Assembly (NCBI RefSeq): GCF_014288115.1
Contig: NZ_JACOOK010000001.1
Coordinates: 248,001 to 312,000 of the forward strand
Source: Alistipes_A hominis
GTDB taxonomy: Bacteria; Bacteroidota; Bacteroidia; Bacteroidales; Rikenellaceae
DNA length: 64,000 bases
Direction: 5' to 3'
Position numbers and translations under genes: made by a program
The notes under the pieces: generated by a model
The model's database searches: none
What the model was told of the DNA's origin: nothing
The model's input: only the letters and a program-made list of their open reading frames with translations
Shown here: piece by piece, positions 24,243-33,697 of the stretch
How the letters are laid out: each line of letters opens with the position of its first letter
Numbering within the stretch: position 1 is the stretch's first letter

Positions 24243-25373
24243 TTACCGCAGTTTCAAATCGACCAGCACCGGATTATGATCGCTCCACTGCGGCTGCTCG
24301 GAATCGTATCCGACGGTCGCCAAGTCGTTCGAATGGAACAGGTAATCGATCCGGAAAACCCCGAGCAGCCCGCGGTACGTAAAAATGATCCCGCGTCCCT
24401 TTTCGCAAAAAGCGTCTTTCAGGTCGCCCCGCAACTGCCGGTAAGTATAGGACATCGGCGTGTCGTTGAAATCCCCGCAAACGATCACCCGAGGCGTCCC
24501 GTCGTGGATAATCCCGGCGATCGAATCGGCCTGCGCGGCACGCACCCTGAAGTTGCGGCCCAATTTGCGGAGAATGTCTTTCAGCCGCTCGTCTCCGAGC
24601 GAGTCCGCGGACAGGCCCGTCCCCGACAGGTATTCGCGGTCGCTCTCGTTGACCTGGGTGCTCTGCATATGGTTGTTATAGACGCGCAACGTATCGCGGT
24701 GCATAATCACGTCCGCCCACATCGAGGCATTGTTCGATTCGGGATAATGTATCCCGCCGCGCCGGACGACCGGATACTTGCTGTATATGGCCAGTCCGCG
24801 CCCGTTCTGGTCGGGACTGCCCGACGTAAAGAAAAAAGCGCTGTATTTCCACGCTTCCAGCAGCGAATCGAACTTCACGCGAGGATTGATCCGATTCAGT
24901 TCGAACTCCTGCATACAGATGATATCCGGCTCGGATTCCCGGATAAACCGGGCGATCTCGGCAACCTGATTTTCGCGTTTCCCGAGCGAATCCCTGCCGA
25001 AAAAGCCCTCTACGTTATAGCTCAGCACCCGGAACGACCCCGGCAGCCGCACCTGTTCGTAAGCTTTCCCGAAAGCCGGCCTGAAAAATTTGGATACGTG
25101 TCCGAGTCCGATCACGGCGACTGCCGCCAGCCCGACCGCGATCCATTTCCAACGCACCGTCCAATAGAGCATCAACACCAGATTGGCCAGGTAGAGAAAA
25201 GGAGCCGCAAGACCGAGATAAGCGAACCACAGCGAATCGTGGGGATCTACCCGGGGAGCCGCATAGGCCAGCATCAGCAGCACGGCCAACGCGACCGAAA
25301 TCAGGAAAACCACCCCGTCGGCCACTCCGAGCAGGATACCGTGCCGTCTGTGTTCTTTTTGTTTGCCGGACAT
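24243..25373 (-). CDS. Membrane-anchored endonuclease/exonuclease/phosphatase (EEP) family protein
   Basis: 376 aa. Three N-terminal helices (about residues 12-90) anchor an EEP domain: FRVLSYNVEGFF, PDIICMQEF (metal Glu), VYNNHMQS, VIVCGDFNDTPMSY and the last WSDHNPVLVDL with the catalytic His. The family hydrolyses phosphodiesters in nucleic acids or lipids; the substrate is not known. It is last in the operon mutL, rhomboid, DUF1080, EEP, with only 3 bp to the DUF1080 gene. The domain should lie on the periplasmic or cytoplasmic face depending on topology. Confidence 0.88.
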   Translation of the reverse strand: MSGKQKEHRRHGILLGVADGVVFLISVALAVLLMLAYAAPRVDPHDSLWFAYLGLAAPFLYLANLVLMLYWTVRWKWIAVGLAAVAVIGLGHVSKFFRPAFGKAYEQVRLPGSFRVLSYNVEGFFGRDSLGKRENQVAEIARFIRESEPDIICMQEFELNRINPRVKFDSLLEAWKYSAFFFTSGSPDQNGRGLAIYSKYPVVRRGGIHYPESNNASMWADVIMHRDTLRVYNNHMQSTQVNESDREYLSGTGLSADSLGDERLKDILRKLGRNFRVRAAQADSIAGIIHDGTPRVIVCGDFNDTPMSYTYRQLRGDLKDAFCEKGRGIIFTYRGLLGVFRIDYLFHSNDLATVGYDSEQPQWSDHNPVLVDLKLR

Positions 25374-25376
25374 AAG

Positions 25377-26012
25377 TTATCGTTTTCGTTTCAGCGGCGC
25401 GACCTCGATGTTACGGAACAAGATCGGGCTTCCCTCCCCTTCGAGGGCAATATACCCGCGGTCGTTATTCATACGTGTCAGCTTGTTCTGGAGTACGCCG
25501 TTGATGAATATGGTCATGGAGTTTCCGTCGCACACGACTTCGACGTCGTTCCATTCCCCCGCAGGCCTTTCGCTGGCGGGCTGCAACTTCGGAACGGTCG
25601 CGGCGCCGATCCTGCGGAATTCGTCGCTCTGCGAATCCCCCGCATCGTTCACGTCGCCGGCATGCCCGGCCCACAACTGGCACTCGTAACACTTCGGCCA
25701 TAACCGGTCTTCGCCGGGCTGGATATGCATGAAGATTCCGCTGTTGGTAGGCTCGCCTTCCCAGCGGTATTGTAGCGTCAGCCGGTAATCCGAATAAGCG
25801 CGCGTCGTCCGGATATAACCCAGCGCTCCGCTTACCCGCAGCATCCCGTCCACGACGCCGAACTCTTCAGCCGCATCGAGCGTGGAGTCCCCGACATAAC
25901 CGACCCACCCTTTCAGGTTCTTTCCGTTAAACGGATGCACGGGAGACCGGGCTTCCGCGACGCCGGCCGCCAGCATAACGGCAGCCATCCAACACAACGT
26001 TCGTTTTTTCAT
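25377..26012 (-). CDS. DUF1080 (3-keto-disaccharide hydrolase) family secreted protein
   Basis: 211 aa with a signal peptide (LCWMAAVMLAAGVAEA). One DUF1080 domain: FNGKNLKGW, TNSGIFMHI, CYECQLWAG, and GYIALEGEGSPILFRNIEVA. It lines up along its length with the lipoprotein at 10813-11448 but lacks the lipobox Cys, so one paralogue is lipid-anchored and this one free in the periplasm. It lies between the rhomboid and EEP genes on one transcript. Sugar specificity unknown. Confidence 0.85.
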   Translation of the reverse strand: MKKRTLCWMAAVMLAAGVAEARSPVHPFNGKNLKGWVGYVGDSTLDAAEEFGVVDGMLRVSGALGYIRTTRAYSDYRLTLQYRWEGEPTNSGIFMHIQPGEDRLWPKCYECQLWAGHAGDVNDAGDSQSDEFRRIGAATVPKLQPASERPAGEWNDVEVVCDGNSMTIFINGVLQNKLTRMNNDRGYIALEGEGSPILFRNIEVAPLKRKR

Positions 26013-26039
26013 TCCGAAATCCTGCGATTCAGTTCGACG

Positions 26040-26720
26040 TCAATAGTAAATATCTCCTTTCTTTTTCCAGTAACGCAACAGGAAGAAACCCCACAGCATA
26101 CCGCCGACGTGCGCGAAATGAGCGACGCCGCTTTGGGCCCCGGACACGCCGAGAAAAAGTTCGATCAGTCCGTATCCGATCACGAAATATTTGGCTTTGA
26201 TCGGGATCGGCGGAATCAGCAACATCAACATCGCATTGGGATGCATCATCCCGAATGCCAGCAACACGCCGAACACCGCTCCCGAAGCGCCGATCGTAAC
26301 CGATCCGATGCGGGCGGCCAACTCATACGGACTCGCCGTCCCTGCGGCGACGGCCGAATGCAGCGAACTCACCTCGATCCAGGTCACGCCCAATTGCAGC
26401 AGTCCGGCGCCGATCCCCGTCACCATGTAGTAAAGCAAAAAACGCTTGCTGCCCATCTCGTACTCCAACGTCCGGCCGAACATCCACAAAGCGAACATAT
26501 TCATGAACAGATGCATGAAATTGGCATGCAGGAACATGCTGGTCACGAGCTGGTAAATCTGAAAATTACCGCTCTCCCAGAAAAACAGCCCCAGCCGCTC
26601 GATCAGCCAGTCGCCCATCCGTCCGGGCAGCACGATTTCGGCCAGGAAAAACAGGCCGTTCAGGATAATCAGGTTTTTGACCACCGGAGGGGTCGAATAA
26701 GCCGTTTGAAATCTCATCAT
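26040..26720 (-). CDS. Rhomboid family intramembrane serine protease
   Basis: 226 aa, six helices. Rhomboid features are all present: the loop/helix 2 motif FLHANFMHLFMNM, the catalytic serine in GASGAVFGVLLAF (about residue 145), and the catalytic histidine in HFAHVGGMLWGF (about residue 200). It cuts transmembrane segments within the inner membrane; targets in this group are unknown. It starts 51 bp after mutL on the same strand. A rhomboid next to mutL is a recurring arrangement in Bacteroidales (recalled, not checked here). Confidence 0.92.
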   Translation of the reverse strand: MMRFQTAYSTPPVVKNLIILNGLFFLAEIVLPGRMGDWLIERLGLFFWESGNFQIYQLVTSMFLHANFMHLFMNMFALWMFGRTLEYEMGSKRFLLYYMVTGIGAGLLQLGVTWIEVSSLHSAVAAGTASPYELAARIGSVTIGASGAVFGVLLAFGMMHPNAMLMLLIPPIPIKAKYFVIGYGLIELFLGVSGAQSGVAHFAHVGGMLWGFFLLRYWKKKGDIYY

Positions 26721-26771
26721 CGTCTATTTACCAAATCTTCGTCAATAATTATCCCGGACGGATCTTCCGGG

Positions 26772-28661
26772 TTACGCGTTAAATCTTCCGGCGATCTCTT
26801 CGTCCGTTATATAAATCAGCACAGAAGCCCCGTCCGGCGTGTAATTGAACGAACCGCATGCGAACAACTCCCCGAGCAACCGCCCGGCAGCGTCGGCGTC
26901 GGCTGCCTCGCCCAGCGAAAGGGCTCCCCTCCGCGCGAGTATCGCCGCCATCCGCTCATGCCGTTTCTCATCGGTGCACGCCCCGGTCTCCCGCAGCTCG
27001 GCCAACAGTTCGCGCAACGTACCGGCGATCTGCGCGTCGGGTAGGTCGGCCGGGATACCGAACACCGACACGCCGTCCCGTTCCGTTCTGAAATCGAAGC
27101 CCATCGCTTCGATCTCCCCGCCGCTCTCCGCGATCAACGCCTGCTCCTCACGGGTCAGCGCGACTTGTTCGGGGAAAAGCAATTGCTGGGTCACCGAAGC
27201 ATTGTTGCCCAGTAGCCCCCGGTAACGTTCGAAAAGCACCCGCTCGAACGCCCTGCGCAGATCGACGACCGCCAATCCTTCGCGCAACCGGGCGACGCAA
27301 TAGCGCTTCCCGAACGGCAATACTCCCGAAAAAGGGCGTTCCGCATCCAACTCCAGCGTCTGCTGCACCGTTCCCGAATCGCTCCCGTCGATAAATTCCA
27401 GTTCGGCGCTGTCGTATTCTTTGAAACGCTGTTCCGGAAAACCCGGTTCCGTCGCATCGTCTTCCCGCACCGGATAAAGGTTCTCCCAATGTTTCGGGGC
27501 CCGGTTGTCGGACGCCCGAGAAACATGCGGCGCCGCCGTCTTCTCCTCCCGGAACGGATTGAAGTCCGGATTGATCCCCAGATCGGGAATCCTGAAAGCG
27601 GCATCCTCCCGGAATACGGGAATGTCGATCGAACTGTCCATCTCGAAATCCATCATCGGCACGACTCCCAGTCTGCCGAGCGACTCCCGCACGGCAGCGT
27701 TGAAAATCTGCCAGACGGCCTGTTCGTCGTCGAACTTGATCTCGGTCTTTTGCGGATGCACATTCACGTCGATCCGCTGCGGATCGATCGTCAGATACAA
27801 AAAGTAGGACGGTTGCGTATCGGGAGCGATCAGTTTCTCGTAAGCCTGCAGGATCGCCTTGCGGAAATAGGGCGAACTGAAATAACGGCCGTTGACGAAC
27901 AGGTACTGCTCCCGGTTCGTTTTTTTGGCGGCCGAAGGACGGCCGACGAATCCTTCGATCCTGACGATCGAAGTATCGGCGCCTACTTCGAGCAAATTTT
28001 TAGCGATATCCTTGCCGCCGATCGCCGAAACGATCCGCTGGCGAAGGTTCGAAGCGGGCAACGTAGCGATCAGCACATCGTTGTCGTACAGTGAAAAAGC
28101 CACTTCCGGATTACAGAGGGCCACCCGCAAGAATTCGGAACGGATGTGTCTTCCCTCGACGTTGGCCTCCTTGAGAAACCGGCGCCGGGCCGGCGTATTG
28201 TAGAACAGATTTTTTACCAGAAACTGCGTGCCGACGGCCGTCTGCACCGGCTCTTGGGAAACAAACCGCCCTCCGTGAATCACGACCTGCGTGCCGATCT
28301 CCCGATCGGCAGTCCGGGTACGGAGTTCGACTTCCGCCACCGAAGCGACCGACGGCAACGCCTCGCCGCGAAAACCGAACGATGCTAGCTGATAAAGGTC
28401 TTCGGCACGGCGTATTTTCGACGTCGCATGACGTTCGAAAGCGAGCCGCGCATCGGTCTCGCTCATGCCGCATCCGTCGTCGACCACCTGGATCAGCGAA
28501 CGCCCGCCGTCCTTGTAGTTCACCGTGATCGTCCTGCTACCGGCGTCGACCGAATTCTCCATCAACTCCTTTACGACAGAAGCGGGGCGGCCTACCACCT
28601 CGCCCGCAGCGATCTGGTTGGCAACCCCGTCAGGCAGCACTCTGATCTTATCGTTCTCCAT
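26772..28661 (-). CDS. mutL: DNA mismatch repair protein MutL
   Basis: 629 aa. The N-terminal GHKL ATPase is intact: IAAGEVVGRPASVVKELMEN, DDGCGMSE, FGFRGEALPS and the QYLFVNGRYFSS segment. The linker is acidic (about 360-440). The C-terminal dimerisation domain has VVDLRRAFERVLFERYRG where many MutL proteins have a DQHA(x)2E(x)4E endonuclease motif, so Gln and His are lost; the end reads FNYTPDGASVLIYIT and not CPHGRP. It therefore should couple MutS to downstream steps without cutting DNA itself; this is inference. It is the first gene of the mutL-rhomboid-DUF1080-EEP operon. Confidence 0.95.
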   Translation of the reverse strand: MENDKIRVLPDGVANQIAAGEVVGRPASVVKELMENSVDAGSRTITVNYKDGGRSLIQVVDDGCGMSETDARLAFERHATSKIRRAEDLYQLASFGFRGEALPSVASVAEVELRTRTADREIGTQVVIHGGRFVSQEPVQTAVGTQFLVKNLFYNTPARRRFLKEANVEGRHIRSEFLRVALCNPEVAFSLYDNDVLIATLPASNLRQRIVSAIGGKDIAKNLLEVGADTSIVRIEGFVGRPSAAKKTNREQYLFVNGRYFSSPYFRKAILQAYEKLIAPDTQPSYFLYLTIDPQRIDVNVHPQKTEIKFDDEQAVWQIFNAAVRESLGRLGVVPMMDFEMDSSIDIPVFREDAAFRIPDLGINPDFNPFREEKTAAPHVSRASDNRAPKHWENLYPVREDDATEPGFPEQRFKEYDSAELEFIDGSDSGTVQQTLELDAERPFSGVLPFGKRYCVARLREGLAVVDLRRAFERVLFERYRGLLGNNASVTQQLLFPEQVALTREEQALIAESGGEIEAMGFDFRTERDGVSVFGIPADLPDAQIAGTLRELLAELRETGACTDEKRHERMAAILARRGALSLGEAADADAAGRLLGELFACGSFNYTPDGASVLIYITDEEIAGRFNA

Positions 28662-28743
28662 TTATCTTTATATTGTGTCCCGGAAAACCGTCCGAAGGTT
28701 TTCCTCATGCACGCTGTCCGGCACCCCCGCGCCCGGCTCTCCG

Positions 28744-29904
28744 TTAACGGAAGAAACTGCGCATTCGGTCGAAAATATTCATATCCCGGCTCTGTTCCGC
28801 CTTTTTGAAATGGTCGTTCTCGGCCAGCTTTTCGAGCAGTTGTTTTTCGGAAGCGTTCACCGAGGCGGGCACATGGATATTCACGACCACCAGCAGGTCG
28901 CCGCGTCCGTAACCGTTCACATCCGGAACGCCTTTTCCGCGCAGTCGCAGCACTTTGCCGGCCTGCGTGCCCGGTTCGATTTTAATTTTGGCCTTCGCGT
29001 CAACCGTCGGCACCTCCACCGAAGCGCCGAGCGCAGCCTGCGGGAAGGTAATATTCAGATTGTAAATCAAATCGTTCCCGTCGCGAACGAGATCCTTGTC
29101 GGGTTCCTCTTCGATCAGCACGAGCAGGTCGCCGTTCACGCCGCCGTGACGCGCGGCATTGCCTTTGCCGCTGACCGAAAGCTGCATCCCCTCGCCCACT
29201 CCGGCCGGAATTTTGATTTCGATCACCTCCTCGCCGCGAACGACCCCTTCGCCGTGACACTTCGAACACGGCGTGGTAATGATCTTGCCCTCGCCGTGAC
29301 AGGTCGGACACGGCTGCGAAGTCTGCGTACGGCCGAAAAAGGTGTTGACCACCTGCGTCACATAACCCGAACCGTTACACGTCGTACACGTAGCATACGA
29401 ATCCTTGTCCTTCGCTCCGGTTCCCCCACACTGATCGCAAGCGATCTGTTTATTGATTTTCAGCTTCTTGGTCGTCCCGTTAACGATCTCTTTGAGGGTC
29501 AGTTTCACCTTGATCCGAAGATCCGAACCGCGATTCACCCGGTTGCGCCCGCCGCCGCTGAAACCGCCGCCGAAATGCCCGCCGAAAATATCGCCGAAAT
29601 TACTGAAAATATCCTCCATCGTAAAGCCGCCGCCGAAGCCGCCCGCACCGCCGCCGCTGCCGCCGAAACCGCCTGCGCCGCTCATTCCCTCATGGCCGAA
29701 CTGGTCGTACCGCGCCCGCTTGTCGGGGTTGCTCAACACGTCGTAAGCCTCGGCAGCCTCCTTGAATTTCTCCTCGGCGCTTTTGTCCCCCGGATTCTTA
29801 TCCGGGTGATACTTCAGCGCCGCCTTCCGGTAAGCCTTCTTGATCTCGTCGGCACTGGCTCCGCGCTGTACTTCGAGCACCTCGTAGTAATCTCTTTTCG
29901 CCAT
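28744..29904 (-). CDS. dnaJ: Chaperone DnaJ (Hsp40, type I)
   Basis: 386 aa. J domain residues 1-70 with YHPDKNPGD, then a Gly/Phe-rich part (about 75-115, many GGFGGSGGG), the zinc-binding domain with four CxxCxGxG repeats (CDQCGGTG, CTTCNGSG, CPTCHGEG, CSKCHGEG), and C-terminal substrate-binding domains (GDLLVLIEEEP, GDLLVVVNIHVP). It delivers unfolded proteins to DnaK and stimulates its ATPase in the cytoplasm. grpE ends 6 bp before it, so the two are co-transcribed; dnaK is not in the window. Confidence 0.97.
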   Translation of the reverse strand: MAKRDYYEVLEVQRGASADEIKKAYRKAALKYHPDKNPGDKSAEEKFKEAAEAYDVLSNPDKRARYDQFGHEGMSGAGGFGGSGGGAGGFGGGFTMEDIFSNFGDIFGGHFGGGFSGGGRNRVNRGSDLRIKVKLTLKEIVNGTTKKLKINKQIACDQCGGTGAKDKDSYATCTTCNGSGYVTQVVNTFFGRTQTSQPCPTCHGEGKIITTPCSKCHGEGVVRGEEVIEIKIPAGVGEGMQLSVSGKGNAARHGGVNGDLLVLIEEEPDKDLVRDGNDLIYNLNITFPQAALGASVEVPTVDAKAKIKIEPGTQAGKVLRLRGKGVPDVNGYGRGDLLVVVNIHVPASVNASEKQLLEKLAENDHFKKAEQSRDMNIFDRMRSFFR

Positions 29905-29910
29905 AACAGA

Positions 29911-30498
29911 TTATTCTCCTACAACAACTTTAGCAAAACGAACCACTTTATCTTTCAGTTTGTAGCCTTTTTGGACTACGTCGATGATCTTTCCCTTCTT
30001 CTCGTCGGAAACCGGGAACTTGGCGACCGCTTCGTGCAGGTCGGTATCCAGTTCCTTGCCGATCGCCGTGATCTCCTCGACACCCTTCGCGTGCAAGGTT
30101 TCGAGCAATTTCTGATGGATCAGCACGATCCCCTGGCGGATCGAATCGATATCGCTCGATTTCGACATCGCGTCGAGCGCCCGGTCGATATCGTCCATCA
30201 CGGTCAGCAACGATTTGATCACGTCTTCGCCGCCCGAGGCGATCAGATCCATTTTTTCCCGCAACGTCCGTTTGCGGTAATTGTCGAACTCGGCCACCAG
30301 CCGCAGGTATTTGTCCTGCCACTCGCTCTCGGCCGCTGCCATCCGTGCCGATTTGTCATCTTCTTCGGCCGCCTGGTCTGTCACCTTGTCACCCGTCTGC
30401 TCCTCGACCATCTCCTGAGCCGCTTCGGCAACCTCTTCACGGTCGTCCTTAATAGGCTCTGTATCAATTACTTTTTCTTTCATTTTGTTCTTTGCCAT
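29911..30498 (-). CDS. grpE: Nucleotide exchange factor GrpE
   Basis: 195 aa from the ATG at 30498; the frame is open to 30594 but that extension is hydrophobic and unlike GrpE. Seen: an acidic N-terminus, a long coiled coil (about 60-120) with DKYLRLVAEFDNYRKRTLREK, then the beta domain with LIHQKLLETLHAKGVEEI, FPVSDEKKGKIIDVVQKGYKL and KVVRFAKVVV. It releases ADP from DnaK and works as a dimer. A near-consensus TTACTTTG box lies on the minus strand near 30568-30575. Stop-to-start distance to dnaJ is 6 bp. Confidence 0.96.
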   Translation of the reverse strand: MAKNKMKEKVIDTEPIKDDREEVAEAAQEMVEEQTGDKVTDQAAEEDDKSARMAAAESEWQDKYLRLVAEFDNYRKRTLREKMDLIASGGEDVIKSLLTVMDDIDRALDAMSKSSDIDSIRQGIVLIHQKLLETLHAKGVEEITAIGKELDTDLHEAVAKFPVSDEKKGKIIDVVQKGYKLKDKVVRFAKVVVGE

Positions 30499-30748
30499 CG
30501 TGTATGCTTTTAGGATATGCAAAAAAACATCGCAAATTATATACCAACGCCCGGTAATAAAACAGATGCAAAGTAAATCAAAATATCGGAACAAAAGAAT
30601 TTACAGGCTCAACTTATCGCATAAACCTTCGGATCCGTTTCCGTCAAAACATTCATTGACAGTACTGAACAACTCTTGCCGTCCAGGTAAAATGCCATAC
30701 ATGATATCACAAAACAACAAAATACATCGAAAATAATATTATTATGTA

Positions 30749-30780
30749 TTGCATAATACTAATATTTATACATATATTTG
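30749..30780 (+). promoter_or_regulatory. Promoter of the outer-membrane beta-barrel gene
   Basis: TTG at 30749, 21 bp, TATATTTG at 30773-30780. The 330-bp divergent gap between grpE and this gene is strongly AT-rich and otherwise empty. Confidence 0.6.
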
Positions 30781-30826
30781 CAGAACAAGCATCTTTAAAA
30801 ACAAACATACCAACCTAAATCTACCG

Positions 30827-33205
30827 ATGATTATGAAAATTTTATCTACTATCGTTCTGCTGCTTACGGCCGTTACCCTGTCGGCTCAACCCGACGCAGC
30901 GACTTGTACCGGACAGACCTGTACCGGACAGGGCTCCGCCATCGGATTCGCCACCGTCTCGTTCTTTTCCGAAACGGACTCTTCGGCGGTCTATGGAGCC
31001 CTGGCCGATAGCACGGGCAGATTCTCCGTGCGGATCCCGCACGGAAACTACCGGATGGAGATCGCTCTGCTCGGTTACGAGAAAAAACAGCGGGGCATAA
31101 CGATCGCGCACGACACCGATCTGGGACGCATCGTGCTGGACCCGTCCGAAATTTCGCTGCAAGGCGTCGAAGTCAAGGCCGCCCCGATCGTCCGCGAAGC
31201 CGACCGCTTCATCGTCAACGTGGCCGACATGCCGCAGGCAATCGGGCGCACGGCCGTCGAAATGCTGAAACTGTCGCCGGGCGTATGGATCAGAGACGAC
31301 ATCGCCATTTTCGGCAAAAAAGGCGCTAAAGTAATGATTAACAACCGACTGTTGCGCGAAACGGGCGAAGATCTGATCAACTACCTAAACCAGATCCCGG
31401 CCGAAGACATCCTGCGCATCGAGATCGTGCCGAACTCCGGGGCCGAATACGACGCCGACATGACCGCCGGCATCATCAAAATCACGCTGAAGCGCAAACG
31501 CGACAACGGGATCGACGGAGCGGTCGGCATCTACTATTCGCACGCCTTTTCAAACGCTTCTTCGACGACTTCTCCGTCGTTCAACCTGAACTACCGGAAC
31601 GACCGGTTGAGCCTCTACGCTTCGATGGGAACCTGGTTCGGCAAACAGATCGTACGAATTACCGAATCGTCCGCATTCGAGCAAAACGACGCGTCGATTC
31701 GCTCCGAAAGCAGGCTCGACGGGCGCTGGAAATCCGTTTCGCCGCGCATCGGAGCGCTGTACGAATTCAACGACCGGCACAGCGCCGGATTGGAAGTCAG
31801 CTACTTCCGCAATCTGCCCGGCGGATCGGAAACCCATAACCGACTTCAAAAACAGGACAAGGCGGATTCGACGCGGATAGCGAGCCATTTTCTGCAAAAC
31901 CAACAGGGATACGGCCTGGGGATTTCGGCGAACTATATTTTCAAAATGGATACCACCGGTTCGCTGTTCAAACTGTTGCTGGATTACTACCGGCGCGACA
32001 ACGACGATCCGACCGATTACTTCAGCCGTTATACCGGGTCGCAGGCGTTCGACACCACCTACCGGGGCGACATCCATACGGTCAACGACCTTTATGCGGC
32101 CACCGCCGCTTTCGAAATCGCGCTCGGTCCGGTTTCGAAACTCCGTACCGGGGCCAAGTACACGCTGAACCGGATGAACACCGCTATCCTGTACGAATTT
32201 CTCCGCGACGACGCCTGGCACCGGATCGACCGGCAGAGCAACCTGAACCGGTATTCGGAAAACATCGGGGCGCTGTACGCCGATTTTTCGACTAAATTCA
32301 AAAACGGGATCGGACTGAACGTCGGCCTGCGCGGCGAATATACCTATGCAATCCCGGCGACCAGCAGTACGCTGATTACCGACCGGCAGAATTATTTCGG
32401 GCTGTTCCCGTCGGCCAACCTGTCGCTGCCGCTGAACAAAAAAGCGACGCAAATGCTGGCCTTCAACTACAACCGGAAGATCAGCCGCCCGTCGTTCTGG
32501 AACCTCAATCCGTACCGTATGCCGCTGTCGGAGTATTCGTTTCTCGAAGGGAACCCGCGCCTGAGGCCGGCCTATCAAAACAGTTATTCGGTCAGTTGGA
32601 TCATCCGGCACAAATATTCGCTGACCGTCGGATTCGAATCGGTCAACGGAAGTTCGGAACAGGTCGCAACGACCGATCCGGACGACCCGGATATCATCCT
32701 GTACCGTTACGAAAACGTCCCGATCGGACGAAATTTCAACCTGAACGTCAATGTTCCGACAAACATTACTCCGTGGTGGATGCTGAATCTGAATCTGACG
32801 GCGATGAACTGCTTCAGCAGTCTGGCCGGCCGCCAGAATACGGTACAGGGATACCTGAACAACGCGCTGACGATCCGCAAAGAGTGGACGCTCGACCTGA
32901 ATCTGAACTACCGGACTCCCCGGTTATGGGGCAACATGCGTATGAGCGGACAGTTCAACGTCGGCGCCGGCCTCCGGCGGTCGCTGCTGAAAAAACGGCT
33001 GACCGCATCGCTGACCGTCCACAACCTGATCAATTACAACAAGGAAAACATCCGGATCGTGGAACCGACCTTCGAACGCACCGTCGAACAGCGCCAGAAC
33101 TGGCGTCAGATCGCCGTATCGCTGCGTTACAATTTCAAAACGGGTAAAGAAGTCAAGGTCAGAAACGTCGAATCGGGAGCCACCGAAGAAAAGTCCCGTT
33201 TTTAA
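30827..33205 (+). CDS. Outer-membrane beta-barrel protein of the TonB-receptor-like (CirA-14-type) family
   Basis: 792 aa from the ATG at 30827 (or 30833); the signal peptide is STIVLLLTAVTLSAQ. An N-terminal carboxypeptidase-like regulatory domain (about 30-110, GSAIGFATVSFFSETDSS, GRFSVRIPHGNYRMEI) precedes a plug domain (ILRIEIVPNSGAEYDADMTA), then a long run of barrel strands to the C-terminus (WRQIAVSLRYNFKTG). The domain order is that of the Bacteroidota 'outer membrane beta-barrel' family of about 800 residues. No SusD partner follows, so it is a solitary receptor or transporter of unknown ligand. A consensus promoter precedes it. Confidence 0.85.
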   Translation: MIMKILSTIVLLLTAVTLSAQPDAATCTGQTCTGQGSAIGFATVSFFSETDSSAVYGALADSTGRFSVRIPHGNYRMEIALLGYEKKQRGITIAHDTDLGRIVLDPSEISLQGVEVKAAPIVREADRFIVNVADMPQAIGRTAVEMLKLSPGVWIRDDIAIFGKKGAKVMINNRLLRETGEDLINYLNQIPAEDILRIEIVPNSGAEYDADMTAGIIKITLKRKRDNGIDGAVGIYYSHAFSNASSTTSPSFNLNYRNDRLSLYASMGTWFGKQIVRITESSAFEQNDASIRSESRLDGRWKSVSPRIGALYEFNDRHSAGLEVSYFRNLPGGSETHNRLQKQDKADSTRIASHFLQNQQGYGLGISANYIFKMDTTGSLFKLLLDYYRRDNDDPTDYFSRYTGSQAFDTTYRGDIHTVNDLYAATAAFEIALGPVSKLRTGAKYTLNRMNTAILYEFLRDDAWHRIDRQSNLNRYSENIGALYADFSTKFKNGIGLNVGLRGEYTYAIPATSSTLITDRQNYFGLFPSANLSLPLNKKATQMLAFNYNRKISRPSFWNLNPYRMPLSEYSFLEGNPRLRPAYQNSYSVSWIIRHKYSLTVGFESVNGSSEQVATTDPDDPDIILYRYENVPIGRNFNLNVNVPTNITPWWMLNLNLTAMNCFSSLAGRQNTVQGYLNNALTIRKEWTLDLNLNYRTPRLWGNMRMSGQFNVGAGLRRSLLKKRLTASLTVHNLINYNKENIRIVEPTFERTVEQRQNWRQIAVSLRYNFKTGKEVKVRNVESGATEEKSRF

Positions 33206-33240
33206 CGAATCCGAACGCCCCGGGAAGCGACCGTCCCGGA

Positions 33241-33271
33241 TTTGGAGCCGCATGAAAATATACTATCTTTG
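33241..33271 (+). promoter_or_regulatory. Promoter of the yccF-lipoprotein unit
   Basis: TTTG, exactly 19 bp, TATCTTTG: a full match to the Bacteroidota consensus, 28 bp before the yccF start, followed by an A-rich leader. Confidence 0.85.
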
Positions 33272-33298
33272 TAATTATAATTAAAACAGGGAAAAACA

Positions 33299-33673
33299 AT
33301 GAACTTACTGGGCAATATTATCTGGCTGGTGTTTGGGGGATTGGCGATCGCCGTCGAATACTTCATCGGCGGGTTGGTGCTGTGCCTGACGATCATCGGC
33401 ATCCCGTTCGGGCTGCAGGCGTTCAAAATGGGACTGTTAGCGTTGTTTCCATTCGGACAGCAGACGGTCGTCACCGAACAGGGCAGCGGATGCCTCAGCA
33501 CCCTGATGAACATCCTCTGGTTTTTCGTCGGGGGAATCTGGATCGCGCTGTCGCACCTGTTCTGGGGCGTGCTGCTCTGCATCACGATCATCGGCATCCC
33601 GTTCGGCCGGCAGCATTTCAAACTGATGAGTCTGGCCTTTACTCCGTTTGGCCGGGATATTGTACGGGCATAA
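33299..33673 (+). CDS. yccF: YccF-family inner-membrane protein
   Basis: 124 aa in two similar halves, each with hydrophobic helices and the repeated motif (V/C)LCLTIIGIPFG / LLCITIIGIPFGRQHFKL, which is diagnostic of YccF (DUF307). Function of the family is unknown; E. coli YccF is found with a metal/ion-related neighbour. It is transcribed from a perfect-consensus promoter and is followed 24 bp later by a lipoprotein gene, likely on one transcript. Confidence 0.9.
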   Translation: MNLLGNIIWLVFGGLAIAVEYFIGGLVLCLTIIGIPFGLQAFKMGLLALFPFGQQTVVTEQGSGCLSTLMNILWFFVGGIWIALSHLFWGVLLCITIIGIPFGRQHFKLMSLAFTPFGRDIVRA

Positions 33674-33697
33674 TTCTCGAAACCAAAACAGACAGAC

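Noticed and set aside
28682..28704. GGAAAACC/GGTTTTCC inverted repeat between dnaJ and mutL as a terminator
   Set aside because: The 8-bp stem has no T run on either strand and is not clearly followed by a transcript end.
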